Positions 12,801 to 27,700 of a DNA stretch of 64,000 nt are shown here, piece by piece. A program made the translations under genes and the position numbers. Origin of the DNA: Rhabdornis inornatus (taxonomy: Eukaryota; Chordata; Aves; Passeriformes; Rhabdornithidae); contig VWZS01002869.1 in the NCBI GenBank assembly GCA_013397075.1, forward strand, positions 1,033,267 through 1,097,266, read 5' to 3'. Each line of letters opens with the position of its first letter. The first letter of the stretch is position 1. The notes under the pieces were generated by a model, which saw nothing but the letters and a program-made list of their open reading frames with translations, was not told the origin of the DNA and did not search any database.

Positions 12801-15800
12801 AACTATCTTGATCAGCTGGAGGAAATACCACAAATTTCCCTCTCATAATTTTTTTTCAACCCTGAGGATGCCTCTGAATGCAGTATATTTATAGGTGGCA
12901 TCTTTTTTAAACAGGAGCATTGTAGTCATTTAAGTTCTAGACGTTTTTCTTTGATTAATTCTGGGTGTTTCTTAGTTGTCTAAGTCATCTAAGGATCACT
13001 GTGGTTATACCTCCTCCACCTTAGGATATCAAAGCACCCTTCATTTTGAAACCCTGGCTGCATGTTGATGGCACCGCATTTCCCTCTCTTGGGAGAAACC
13101 TCTGTCCATAGAAAGAAAGTTGTATTCCTGTAACTGGCATTTAGGTGACATCCCTATGCCCTCTAGGTCTGTAATTTTCACGGTTGATTTTCATGTAAAG
13201 GAATATATGTGCTCACCATCATTCCAACTATTCCTTAGAAGAATTACTTTTTCCCCATGTTTTGTGTAAAAGCATAGACCTGTAGCATATGAGAGCTTTC
13301 TGATGTATCAAAAACAGTTATCCCTTCTAGAGGAGCAGTATTGTTTACTTAATTTCAGCTTCAGTTCTTCCTTTTTTTTCCTTTTTCCTGTTATCTCTCT
13401 TCCCCCTCAAAGTAATTGTGTGGCTTGAAATAGGTCTATTTCTTATAAACTATTTATTATTACTTGAAGCCCAGGAATACATAGTTTCATATGTTGTTAA
13501 TTATCAGCTACTATTAAAAACCAAAAAACTTGATGAACCTCTTTGTGGTTTTGAACATTTAGTTAATATCAGTGTTACAGGAAGAAATGTTAATGGAATG
13601 TTAGATTCATTCTATTTGTTTGCAATTTTCACTTTATTTTTTCCAGAAATTACTTACAATCTGTTGAAAAAGAAAAAAACCATAGTTCTTACCCGTAGAG
13701 GTTCACCTAATCTCCACCAACTGTATCTGTACCATTTGTCTAATTTAGCATTTAATTCCTAAGAAATATAAAGGGATTTATATAAGATAGCGTGGTTTAA
13801 AAAAATAATGTAATGAGATGTAGTTGAGTTAAATAATGAAACAAAAACCCTCTACATTCTAGCCTGGATCAAAGGAAATTTAAATGGTCTGCAGGGGTTT
13901 TGCTCGTTTTCCCTCTGTAATACAAATGGGCTTAATTGAACTTAGCTAAGTTACTAAAAACTAATACCTCATGAGGAATCTAAACAATAGAATTTATTTC
14001 ATCTTATTATTCCAACTGTAGACTTAAAGTACAACAGGAAAAGTATGTTTGTGGGGCTGCACCAGGATCCTTGATATTTCTTTTACAGTATTAATAGTAT
14101 GAAGTTGCTGTCGGAACTCAGGCAACTGTTTGATAGGATGGAATTTTGCCAAGAGCTACTGCAGTTTATTCTCCATCCATATATATTAGTCATACCCTCT
14201 ACTGTTGAACTGTGAGGTGAACCTGTTTTCTTTGAGGCACAGGCCTGTACATTTTAAAGGGAGTTTTAGAATGTTCTACATTCTCAGTATTTATCTTACT
14301 TGCTTCTCTCACAGTTGGAAGTAATTTGGTAACTGCACAACATTTGAAATAAGCTGCCTCTTTCTTCTTAAAGACTGCTTCTAGCAAGGATCATTATTTT
14401 GATGCAGTCACGCTTGAAAATCAATTTGTTATTAATAAATTACTATGACTATTAGGAAAATAAAAATTGTTATACTCAGCAATAATCTGAGCACTGCTTA
14501 TTATTGAGACTTTGATGTTGGTAGGAAAACAAGTAAGTATTCCAAGATAAGATTGCAGAAAATTATATATAGCTAAAGATATATATAAAATCCTGATTAA
14601 TATTTTAGTTTTTAAAAATACGGATAGATGTAATTTATTATATTTTGATGTCATGGAGACTGTTTAGCTGTATGGGTATATCTTTTATAATTTGGGCAAG
14701 GAGTTATATGTTTGTTTATTGGGCTTGAGGTTTTAAAGGATCTCCATTTGTTGAATGCTAATTCTTTTATTCCCCATACGGAAAATTATAATTTGTATTA
14801 TATTGGTACGTATTTGTATTAAAAGCATCTAAGTATTTTGAAACATGTTAAAGTTGTGACATAAATAGTCTGCTAGATATGTTTAGCTTTTTACAATTGC
14901 ATAACAATAAGGCAGCTATTATTACAAATGTCACAGTGCTGTCAGTATGCAAGATGTTTTGCTTGGATTTAAAAAGGTTGTTCATAATAGGACAGGAATT
15001 CATTAAACTGAGTTCTGTGCAGAATGGAACAGTTGGCACTCAGTAAAGATGGAGCCCGCAGGGAGGCATCCGTGAAAGAGATTTAGGGAGGCAAAGCAAT
15101 GTTGTTGAATTTGCATCCAAACCATACACTGAGAATATTGCAAAGACTTTGGAAAACCCTCTTTATCAGCAGAATCCTCTGTATCTACCTACAAAATTCA
15201 TAGCAGAGGGATTTTGGGGTAACTGAGCAAATAACAGAGAAAATTTTGATTGTGTGAACACTGGGGGCAAAAAGGGGAACATCAGGCCAGCTGCTGCTAT
15301 CAGCAGTTTGTGTTTGGATCAAATTTTACTATTTTAGAACTTTTTAGTGACACACTTGATTTAAAATTGAATTAAAATTTGAGCACTATACGTCCCTGTG
15401 ATGAAAAGACCGTTGTGGGCTGGGTGTGCATATGTATGATATTTTAAAAGTGTGAAAATAAAACTGCAATAGAGAGTAGAAAAGTTCAGATAATTCTTAA
15501 CATTGTTTTTGCAAGGATAGGCCATTTTCGTGAGACTTAGTGATTATAGGCACATTTTACAAAAAAACTTATTCAATAGAAAATTCAGATGAGTGTCTAA
15601 AATGCTGCAGTGTTTAGCTAAGTGGTATGATACACACTGAAACAAGATTTAAATATTTGTTTTCTAGGGGGGAAAATGAAGCCTAAGGGGTAGCAGATTA
15701 CTTTCTTAAACCCATTTTTTGTTTGGGTAGCTTTAGCAAGAGGAACCCACATAATGCTGATAAAAGACAGAAGGGGTTGAAGGGGAAATATATGGGCTAT

Positions 15801-18800
15801 GGAGGTGTAAAAGCTAGAAAATTTGAAAATTATGTTGTTATTATACTGTATCACAGTAACATTTTTCACATTAGTTACTCTGTGGACTGCAATACAGTTT
15901 GGAGGCACCTGAATGGCTTTAAACTGATGTTCAGTAGGGCAGATGTTCATGTGGTGCTTGCACAGCTATGTCTTCAGGGGTACAGTTTGCAAAGCCAGCC
16001 AGTTGAAAGACAATATTCACTATCTCAGCACTGTGATGAAGCCTTCCCTATACTTTTTAAAGCAGATCTGTTTTAAAAGTATATTTAATGCCATCACACA
16101 ATTTCTAAGATGTTTTCCATATTTCAAATATAAATTGTTGTTTCATATTTGAATATAATATATAGCTATAATACATAATAATGTGTTTAGCTCTAGGTTA
16201 CTGCAGTTTTTCATTGATTAGTAAATTTCCTGTGAAAATTCAAATTTAAAAGTGAAGGCAACAACGTTAGACAATGTCCAGTGATTAATAAAACTCAAAG
16301 TTTTTGAAGTTAAAATATAATTAGATGCAAGTGAAGTAATTTTTTTCTGTAAATATCAGTATTCTGAACCTTATTCTCTGATTAAGCCCAAATAACAATG
16401 CATATTTTAATGAGACAGTACATTTGCCTGGGTTTTTTTCTCCTCACAGCCATGAAGGAACAGATTCTGTAGCTGACCTGACAGATGTTATTGTGGTATT
16501 AAACAACTTCAGAAGCAAAATTATCAAAGTTCAAGTATGTATGCAGTGTTTCCTTATATGAAATTACTTATGCTTACGTGTGTCAGGCTATATTTAATTG
16601 AAATATGTATACTGAAATATATAATTTAGATTTTGTATAATTAAAGAGAAGGATGTGCAAATTAATGTAGTTAATTTGATCCAATCAGTTTATACTAATT
16701 GTGTGGGAGATTTGTTAAATAGCTGTTAAACATAGATAACATTTATCTCATCTAACTCGAGGTGCCCAAGCGTGTAGTCTTGGTGACTTAAATTCCCTTT
16801 CTACTTAGCAGGAGAGAGTCCAAAGGACTGCTCATCCCAGCTCATATATGGATTTAAACCAAGAGAATGACCTCTTGAGACATACATTTCTCTCCAGTGA
16901 CAGAGGAGAGATTTTACACAAAGTCCAGATTCCAGAGTGGAAGTCAAAATTAGGTGTGTTAAATTTTACCCTAGGCGACCAAATTTGTGTCAATGAAATT
17001 ATGTTGCTTTCATTAGATGTATCAAAAACAGTTAATGAAGCACCACTTATATTGAGGAGTAAGATCCTCATAATGCTATATATTTTCCACTATTTTGTAA
17101 ATATTTTTAAATACCAGAGATGAGTCTCTTCTCCAGTCCTGTGACTGAAGTTTCCAGAACCCAGAGAAAATGTGTAAGACTCTGGAGCACGATGAGCCTG
17201 TCTTTAAACTACAGAGAATGGGTAAAAGGGTGCCTAATTTTCCTATTTTGTGCCAGAATAGGAATATTGCTATGTGAAAGGTGGTATGTATTAAGCTTAT
17301 AACTAAAATATGTAAGCCCTGCCATTCAGTTGAACTCTAGAATCACTTCACTGATCTGTAGGATGGGGCTTCAGGAGCATTGGCTAAAAATACTCCTGAT
17401 TTAGTGTCAAGAGAAATCTGTGTTAGCTTGACAATATAAACGTGTGAAATTAATATGATTAGAATCGAATTTGTTCACACATTCAGGGTGTAAGAAGCTA
17501 TTTGGTTTTCAAAAGCAGTTAGATTTCTTTTAATCAAGGAAATTGAGGCAGTAAGTGAAATTAATCTTGAGTCTTTATGAGCATCTGGATAAGACAGCAG
17601 AAATTGTTGAAGTTGAATGGGAGAGCTTATGTTTCAGTGACAAATTTGTCACTTTCTCCTTGTGAAGGGCTTACGAGAATGACAATTCTCATTCAGGTAA
17701 GTTGTATTGTGATGTGCTACACTTCTGCCAGCTAATGGCTGGATCACAAATTCATGAGGGAGGAAAATGAGATAAAAGTCACCACACTTGTAGTTATTGT
17801 TTGCATAAAGATGTACAGAGGGCTTGAAACGTGCTGGCTGATTTATTAATCACCATACTTAATGGCTCTAGCCAGTTAGTACACCGTAGTTAGATATCAT
17901 AATGCAAGTAGTAATTACTATCGACTACTATTACCTTCCCAAGTTGCACAAAGGCATTTATTTTACTGACTAGGTACAGAAAAAGCCTGATAAAGTGAAT
18001 GAAGAGCTTCTTTCAGATGGAACAACAGGAAAAAAAGGAAGTGTGGAATCAGTGGCAAGGTAATGCATAATTTGATTCTAATTCAATTGTTCCAGGTTGT
18101 GTTTATTTTTACTCATAGCAAGTAAATTTTCTTTCTTGATTGACGCGGCCTCGCCCTCCTCCTGCCCACCCCGTCCGCCCGACTAGCCCACGAGGGCGAG
18201 GCCCAGCGCCAGGAGTGGGCCGTCCCCCGAAAAGATCTTCTGTCGGGAGTACGGCTAGGGCTCCGGGAGCCCCGAACGAGTGACACACGTCCGAGGACCA
18301 CAAAGGATCGGGCGAGACCTTTTGATGGATCCACAGGGTTTATTGGACAAGGGCAGGCTGAGACAACTGGGTCGCAGGGAAGGGAATGACCAAAAGGCGA
18401 AAAACGAACCGACAGCAACTTAAATACAGGACCTCCCCCATGGGAGGGTACAAATCAACAGCCAATAGGGACAGTGGGTGGGAGGAATGCAGGGAGGAGA
18501 CAATGAACCAGTTTTCCAATGGGACAACACTTGGGCAGGGTACAGAACGCGGGGACAAATCACAGACAGAGAAAACACTAACTGACAAGGAACTTTCTAG
18601 AACATTGGGAGTGGCCGGGGAGGATTGACAGGGGCTGGGGAGTGGTTTGAGGGAGAAGGACAGGGAACTTTCCAGGTACTTGGGAGGGCCCGGAGAGGAT
18701 TGACACTTAACTGGGAGGGGTTTGGGGAGGTGCAACAGGGCAAGGGCGGGAAAGGAAGACCTGGGGCAGACCATTACAGAGGGGAAACACCGGGGAGAAA

Positions 18801-21691
18801 CCGTTACAATTATAAATGAAATCAACTTATAATAAACTTGAAAACTTGCGCACCACAACACTTCATAGTGATACAAATGTGTAAAAAGGCACTCGAAGGG
18901 ATTTATCATGAAAATAAAAGGGGGAAAGACAAGCTGTAATGTCTTGTAAATCTCCTTTTTTATTCCCTTCTTAATCCCTTCTTTGCATTTTCAGTTTCTC
19001 TGCATTTTCTCCTTCGGCTGCTTTTTTCATTTTGCTCTGGCAGGGAATCACTGTGAAAATCTCAGCTGTTATGTGGTACTCAGATATGTCAAACTGAACA
19101 TCAAAAAGCAGGCCAATGCTGCTTGTCTGCTCCTAGACATAATTTATGAAATCTCAATAAGTGTTTTTACCTTTTACTTTAGAGTTTGAGTTCTGTAAGT
19201 AATTGTAATAAGCATCTGAAGGATTACATTTGGGGCTAATAACTTTGTAGTATTTCTAATTTGCTCTTTTGAGCAAGGCTCAAAACCAGTTTTCTTCAGT
19301 TTTCAGTAGCTTGGCCAATGGTTGTCAGTCACAGACTGCTAAAGAAAATAAAGAAAAGGCATAGCAGTTCCTCTTTATCTACTAATCACTTAACTCCAGT
19401 CAGTACTGTACACACACATCTCTTGGTAGATCAAGGACTGGCTTCTGTTCCAGCTTTAAAATCTCACATGATAAGGCCTCTTGTGCCACAAGTACCTACA
19501 GACTGAAGACTGTATTGAGTCTCTGTTGCTGATTTTATGTTTATCACCATTTATGCACAGATGATTTTACTGTTACAAAATAATAGAATCTTAGAATGTT
19601 AAGGATTGGGAGCGCCCTTAAAGATCATCTAGTCTCAAACCCCCTGCCATGGGTTTTGTACCCACTAGACAGCTTGTTCAGACAGTGTCCAGCATGGCCT
19701 TGAACACTGCCAGGGATGGGGCAGCCATAGCGTCCTAGGCCAACCTGTTCCAATGTCTAACCACCTTAATGCTAAAGAATTCCTTCCTACTATCTAACCT
19801 AAATTTCCCCTTTTTCAGTTTGTACTCATATTGACTAGATTCACAAACCCTCCCAGACTACTATGCTACAGCTCTCAAAACTTTCTTCCACACTGGACCT
19901 ACACTGCTGCACAAAGGTGCCTCCTTTGAAGAATGATGTTAGATGAAGGAATTTTTCATTGACTTCAAGCTTCCCACTTCTAATTGGCTGTGTCAAACGA
20001 TGTATGTGCAGAGATCAAAATCTTAAGTCCCTCTAAGAAGGTTACAAGGCCAGAGATCTCTCAATCTTCCAGGTCTCTCCTTTTATCACAGTGGCATTCA
20101 TCATGCTCTGAGCTTGGCTGGGCCAAGGAAGCCCCCTCACCCAGTGAAGTTTGTTTGCTCTTCCCAGTGGTTCAAGGTTGTGGCTCAAGGGCATTATTTG
20201 AGGCTGACTGTCAGCCTCTTGCCATTTAGGATCTTGTCAAATACCTTCCTTTTTGTCACCCTGGAATGAAAAGAATATCCAACAGCACACTGTTCGCTAC
20301 AGGAACCCCCATGTGCTCTGACATGGGAGATGTGCACACTGCTTTGCCCAGGCCCTTCATACTTGAGCTGCCCTTCTCCAGCTGACTGCTTTTCCCACAT
20401 GACCTTACAGGTCAGCCCAGCAGCTTTGGGAGATTTCTGCTTTCTGTAAAGCTTTCCAGAATCAATATTTTCAAGATCCTTGCATCAAACCCCAATTTTC
20501 TTTTTTCACATGTGATGGCTGCTTTATAAAGAGCTTGACATTCTTTCAGTCCTGCTATCACTAAATGTAAGACATGGGACAAAAAGTCAGAAAGAAAGGA
20601 GACAGACTGCTTGGACCTGTGAACTACAGTCTTGTTTAGCCTGTGAGAGTTCAGTGCTGGTTGAGAGGTTGTCTGTCTTCTTTGAAGATGCTATACCGTG
20701 CAGACAGTGCCACTCCACTGATGTCTCTCTCTTTAACCATGCCTGAGTGAAAAGAACGTGGGTTTCTCAAAAGATTATTCACTCCACTTAAACACTTGCA
20801 GCCTCTCAGTTATTTCTGAGGTTTCAGCTTTTTATCAGTGGAGTGATCTGAATTCTTTTGAATACATTGGGGATCTGAGACTTTTCTCATTTGCTCTTAA
20901 AGATTATGAGGATACCTATTTTTACGCTTTCTAAAGGATGCTTTTAAAAGTGATATAACCAGAAGAAAAAGTAATAGGAGTGACTCATGCAACTTAAGTA
21001 TGTGAGGAATGACTCATCTCACAAAAAAGACTATTGAGGTAAATTTCCAGCAGTATCAAATGGCTTGATAATCATTTGATAACTGTAACAAATCTGGCTC
21101 CGCAGTTCTGAGATCTGTGAAGCAGTGCCTGAGGGAGATTGCAGCCAATATCCCCTGCCTCTGTGTGCTGGAAGGCATACGATTAAAAACCAGCCCTGGT
21201 AGACTTTGGTATTCAAAACAAGTAAAGAATGATGTGCAGCAGGAACAGAAACCTCTGTACAACATACCTCGAATACATAGGTTAGTTTATGGGGAGAGGA
21301 ATGAGAGTAATCTGAAGAAGAGTTCAACAAGTGTTCCAAAAAACACTGGGAAATCCTGTCACCACAGACCTCTGAGAGTTATGAGAGCATTCTGGGCAAG
21401 GCTGTAACTCCTCAGCCTTGTCATTTGCTGTTGGAATGGTGCTGGGCTAAATATGTGATATGGCCTTGTGTGGCCATCATTTTCTTATGCTCAGTCTGTA
21501 TTTTAGAGGATATATTCAGTCTAACCACCTATGGGGATGTGCAGTCTTCTTCACTTCTAGAATATGCATTGGTTGTTCTGCTGTAGAGTGCATGTGGATG
21601 AAGCTTTTCAGGAAAAATAATGGTTTCTGGTTTTTAAAATTACCAGTTCTCAAGATACCCTGTCTGTGTGTATTTCTGATTTTTTTTTTTN

Positions 21692-21742
<51 letters not shown>

Positions 21743-24700
21743 TACTTTGATAAAACATGAAATTCTTGTCAAATTTGGGTTCTGTTTGAATGAAAATATT
21801 GGAGATAGCCAATTTTTTTCATAGTGCCATTGTTTGTCCTGAGTGTCTGGGTGTGACACTTTGCTCCCAAAAGACTGTGGTATCATAGGCATGTGCAGTG
21901 GAAGTAGAATGTAAGTGTATTTGTTTACTGCAGGATGTGTTTTTCTTTTGTGTATTTTCTTATTTTTGATTCTTTATGAGCTTAATGATAATATAATAGG
22001 ATTTCTTTTCTGCTGAGTGTTTACTTTATATAATTATTTTTAATAATTCTTAGATTTTCAGAAGAAATTTCAACAGATGAGAAGGAAAAGAAAAGTGATA
22101 TTCTTAACATTTTTTCTGTTGCTTCAGGCCATTTATATGAACGTTTTTTAAGGTAAGGAGAGGTAAAAGGGAAAACAAGAATTTCGTAGCAATGCTCTAA
22201 ATTTTCTTAGTAAAAATAAGCAGCCTAAAGAAACTGACTTTTTAAACAACATCTAAATAATAAATTTTCAGAACAGAAAAAAGCTGTATAGAGTCAGGAC
22301 TAAACAAATTTTTAAGAACAAAGTGATTTAACATATAGGTGTTCAAAAATACCATTATTCTTTGAAGACAGAAAATGGCTTTCATGTGTGAAATACAAAC
22401 ACAAAAGATGAAGTTCAGCCTCTCTGTATAAAGACACATCTGAAATTATTTCATTGGAGTTGTATCTGTTTGTGTTTAGTACAAACTGGATTTACTACAT
22501 GCATGGCCTTACTTTTCTCAGGGTCCTTTCAATGAGCAGTGATTGTTTTTAAGGAATTCTTACAGTGTTGCTTGATCTGTGCCCAACCATCTCTGTTACT
22601 TTTCTGATTTGAGCACTGGTTTGGTGATTTGATTGCTGAGTCATTTGAAGTCTGAGCATTGTGTTTCTTTCCTTCAACCTGCAACCACCTTCATAAAAGG
22701 AAAAACACATTTACTTTGAAGTAGAAAAAGTAATCTTAAAACATTCTACCTGCTGCTTTATCTTATTTTCTCTTTCATTGTGTCTTCATTTTTAAGGCAG
22801 ACTTGACCTCTTGTAAGTTTGTAAGGCACTTGATATCTGTCTGGTTACACCAAACAAAGGCCACAATAATGAAAAATAATTGATCCCAAAATAGTGATTC
22901 CTACAGTTGAGAGTTTTCAGAAGAGGATCTGACTTGAACTTTGCTTTTTTTCTTTTTACCAACCTATTAAACTCAACCACTATATTCTAAAATAAGTAAT
23001 TTCAATAGCCAAGTTAATATAAGATACTAACCATTATTCTAATTTTGTCAGGCACCTCTCCTAGAATAAAACATGTTAATAGATTGACTTTTGAAGTTGT
23101 TCCTTCTACTATTGCTTAGCCAATCTGGATCAAATAAGGCCATCTCAAAGTGCCCTTGAGCACATGCTGTTTAAAGCTTTTAATTAGAAATAGTTAAAAA
23201 ATTCTACTTAAATTGGGTTAAAGAAATTATTTTTAGATAGTTTTAGTACTTTCTAAGTGCAGTTGAAATTTAATGACTTGTGTGTATTTGTTTGTTTATT
23301 GTAGACTTATATTTCCACAGAATTATGATGCTTTCTGTCCTACGTCATACAGAAACACCAGTTAAATTTTGGTTTCTGAAAAACTATCTCTCCCCAACAT
23401 TTAAGGTAGGAGAAAAGTCCTCCTCTTTTTTTTTTTCTTTTAAATTTTAAGTAGTTTTTTTTTTTTTTTTAATTGCAGTTTAAGTCTAATTATATAATTC
23501 AAATTAAATTTTCACAGTGGAAAATAATCCCGGAATCTATTAAATACTACTGTTAGGTATAAGGTTCTTCTCTTCTGGAACATGAAGCCCAATGATAAAT
23601 TATAATAATTTATTCTCTTCTGATAGTCTCCAAGAGCTTGCATGAAATGCTATTTCTATTGGTGTAGCTGAGGATACTGCTGAAACTAAGGGAACGTTTT
23701 AAAATGATAAATTATATAGTCAGTAAGGCCAACATGGCAGCAGCTGCATTGGAGCATTCACTCCTTTTCCTTTTGTGTCCTTGTATGTCTCATATATGTG
23801 CACCTGATGGTTTTTGTTCTTCTTTTTGTTCTTCTCCTAGGATGTAATTCCTCACATGGCTAAAAAGTATGGGTTCAAGTATGAGTTGGTCCAGTATAAG
23901 TGGCCCCGCTGGCTTTATCAACAGACAGAAAAACAAAGAATTATCTGGGGCTACAAAATTCTTTTCTTGGATGTTCTTTTCCCTTTGGCTGTGGATAAAA
24001 TAATATTTGTTGATGCTGACCAGGTAAGAAAAAATAATGGCACATAACTGTATGGGGAATTAATTTGGGCTTAAATTGATCCAGTTTCATTCTCTGTGGC
24101 CATTTTATTCAGGTGTTGGTCTCAAAAGACTGTTGCAGTTGTACAAACAGAACCAGTGGTTTTGCAGAATGTAAATGCAAGAATTTCACTTGTCTTCAGT
24201 CGTGTGGACATTAGGAGTTTCCCTACACTGAGTTATCCTAAATTATCTGTGTGGAGAGAAAGGCACCTGGAGAGATGTGTGTGATCTTAAAGGTGCATTT
24301 CACTGAAAGCATATTGGAGTGATTCCATCCTTTGGCTGATTGTGAGAGGAATTCTCCACTATGGCCAGTGTCTGTGATTTGGAGCATTTGAACAACTTCT
24401 AGATGGCTGAAATTCTTCAAGATTAATCCTATCTCTATTTTAAATTTGCATGCAGGAATGAACATTGTATAATGTACTGAAAGGCAAAGTGCTGTCTCAG
24501 ATGATTTGAGACACTTGATTGAAGAGTTTATCACAAGGTTATTAAAAACCTTGAGACAAATTCTGATGTATTTTGGTCCTTCTCCAAAGTGTGAGAACAA
24601 ATTAAATTTAGGTGTAGCAATGCAGACTGCAACTCTCTGCAATTTCATCTGGATGCACCATCTGGGAACACTGGTTGTCTGTCCTAACTACTGTAAGGAC

Positions 24701-27700
24701 TTCTCAATAATTTGGTAAATATCTCCTAGTGGAATAGTTGATCTATACCCCACTGTTGTGGTGTCTGAGGGTTTTTTTTTAAATTAAAATTAAACATTGT
24801 GAAGCCTGCTGCAATACCTACCTTCATAAAAACAGTACTAAATTATAAAAATAAACATGTTCTTGTTTAGATTGTGAGAAGTGACCTGAAAGAACTCAGA
24901 GACTTAGACCTAAATGGAGCTCCCTATGGATACACTCCTTTCTGTGACAGCCGCAGAGAAATGGACGGGTACCGCTTCTGGAAATCAGGATACTGGGCTT
25001 CACACCTCGGGAAAAGGAAATACCATATTAGGTAGGACAACCCCTTACACACTTCTTGTGCAAGCTGTGAATTTGATTAAAATCTGGGTGTTGGTGTTGA
25101 TCACTGAGGCAGTCAAAAGCCGTTCTCAGTAAGAGATGAATGAGGCAGGAATTCTGATGACATACTGATTTCACCATTTTATGGTAGTTTCAGCCACTTA
25201 ATAAAGAAAAATATCCCTTCGGGATGGGAACATGTTTTAATTTCTTGTTACTTTTATTATTGTTATCAAAAAAAATGGTGAAACCCTTTTCAGAAATCTT
25301 ATTTCGTTTTTTTTAAATCATTTTAGTGCCTTGTATGTTGTGGACCTGAAGAAGTTCAGGAAGATTGCAGCTGGAGACAGGCTTCGGGGCCAGTACCAGG
25401 CTCTTAGTCAGGATCCAAACAGTCTGTCAAATCTAGATCAGGTATATATGGCTTTGAGCATTTCTGGGTTTATTTTCTTTATCTTTCTCAGTATGTATGG
25501 AATATCTTGCATCTCAACATAAATGTTACATAATTCCAAAACTATTTGCCATTTACTCCTGTTTTAGCCCATTTTCAGGAGTGCGTATGAGCACAATTCA
25601 GAAACTGAACACTGATGATTATTTTTAATTTTAAAAATGAGGAAAAAACCCAACTTAGAGGACTTTTCACCTTTATTTGTAGTTGTTCTGTGTCTTTCTG
25701 ATAATAACCCTATATTCTGATAATGGTAATCATATTCTTGTTTAGCAAGAGCTTGTTACCTTTTTCTTCTTTTTTTCCATTAACATGAAGTAAATTTTCT
25801 TTTGTAAGTTAACTGCAAGTGCACTCTGGTGGTTGCTCTACATGGTCACCTTGAGGTGGCTGGAGTTTGTCTCACTTTGGGTGGACCTCAGAAGGCTTCA
25901 TAAGTGAGATTGTCCCTGCTTTTGGTGTTTCGCTTGTGGAGTTACTAAAGCACAGAAGATTCTTACCTGCCTCTAGCAGCAACAGGATCCCATGGTAGCA
26001 GAGCCCACATCGCTCAGTGCTTTTCCACACCCCTGCTCTGCAAGCAAGTTTCTCTCACTTACATAAGGACATTATTGCCACTTGCATTTTTTTTCCAGAA
26101 ATAAAAGTCAAAATTGAAAATAGCAGTTCTTATGATACTGGACAAAGAAAAGTGGAAATACAGCCCCACTAAAAACTCAGACTAGACTGGATACCTGGAG
26201 CTGGAGCAGCCTTTAGCCATATGTTAAGAGCAAAAGCTGATATAACAACAGTCAGAGTTCACATTTTTCTGGATAACAGAATGAATTACTGGCCCTGATC
26301 ACCCATGCAGAGTCCTGATGTGATAGAGCTGTGTGTTCGTGTACTAGGTGTCTTTCAGAAAGATCTTTTAAAATTCTGAGATTACAGGGTTTCCACCATA
26401 ATGCTGGGTTTCAGAAGTTTGGTTTAATCTAATGTTCTCAAAATATTAAAACTTAAAATTTTAAGATTGTTCTATTTCCAATTACAGCTTTAATACATGA
26501 TAGCATGTATCTCGTATAAGCCTGTTGGATTGAACCAAAAGCCACTTAAGGACCAGATGTTAAGGTAGCTAAACCTTGGCAGAATGGAATTGGAAGTACT
26601 TTAGAAAGTGAATATTTCAAAGTAGTATTTTCATATTAATCTGGTTTGACTGTATTGGTAGGAACCACTTGCTGTCTTCATTGCTACTTCTTATGCAAAG
26701 TACAGCAATACTCCTGGAAATACAAACCACAGTGCAATGTATTTGAGACCTGGAGAGCTTTCATCTACTAATAAGGATGCATTATAACTCTTTTATTACT
26801 ATTTTCATTTTAAATACTTGTCTGGAGTGCTCACTGCCCTTCTCAAAGAAGCAGCAATCTCAGCTCTCTGCTGATTTGCCAGCAGTGCCTTCTTCATGGG
26901 TGGTAGTTAAGGTTGTTAAAACACAAAAGAGAAGTAGATGGGAAGGGAAATGGTGATTTTAAATGCCAAGGAGAATAAGTATAGAACTCCTAGGGAGAAA
27001 AAAATTACACATCATAAAAGCTAGACTTCCAGTACAATAATTTTGTTCAGAGGGTTTTTTGTATTCATTCTTTTTGTTTTGTTTACTTTCAATCCTGAAA
27101 CTAACAGCTGACTTTCTACTTTTTACTGCAAGTAACAATTTTTAAATTCACGGTTTCTAAAAGTACTGTAGTAACTCAGAAATTGATTTCATTTAGAAAG
27201 TCAAAGAGGCTCAACAGAAAACCAGTCTTTGTTCTTTTGTAATTCAAATGGTGTTACACAATTCCAAATGGTGATGAAATATCTTACAAAAATTACAAGT
27301 TTTTTAAAAAATACATTCAATTAATGTTGAATGTCTTGGCTCTCTGTGTTAGTATATTTGATACAATTTTTCAGTACAAATGTCTATATTTGAATTAAAT
27401 TGTACATCTTTCATAATACAGCAATATGTGCTATTTTATTCTGTCACATTGAGCAATGTGAATAGGCAAAATTAGATGTGACTAATACTTGAGTACTGAC
27501 ATTTATTCTGAAATATAATGTGAGGGTTGCACACGTGAGGGAGCTTACGAATGGATGTACTAGTTATTGCCCCTGCTCTTTGTAACTCTGGCCAGAGTAG
27601 GTGCAGCGAGCGACTGCCTGAGTTATTCCTCATTTATTAATGCTGTTCCCTGCATTCAGCCACATCTTGGTTCAGAGTTTTCATGACAAGACTATCTGAC

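Larger units (their letters stand above)
18060..22053 (+). other. UGGT2 intron (4.0 kb)
   Basis: Holds the 720-bp minus-strand solo LTR (18141-18860), a CR1 fragment (about 19583-19850) and a poly-T tract with an ambiguous base (21680-21741). The remainder, 19.9-21.6 kb, is unassigned sequence of mixed composition. Confidence 0.75.

Noticed and set aside
18340..18909. 189-codon minus-strand open frame
   Set aside because: It runs through the GC-rich U3 of the LTR; low stop density is a composition effect. U3 of such LTRs does not normally encode a protein, and its end lies outside the element.
21117..21407. 96-codon plus-strand open frame in the UGGT2 intron
   Set aside because: No family recognised, overlapped by an equally long antisense frame, and no splice or promoter context.
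21460..21812. Open frames running through poly-F or poly-K
   Set aside because: They only read the homopolymer tract and are not genes.
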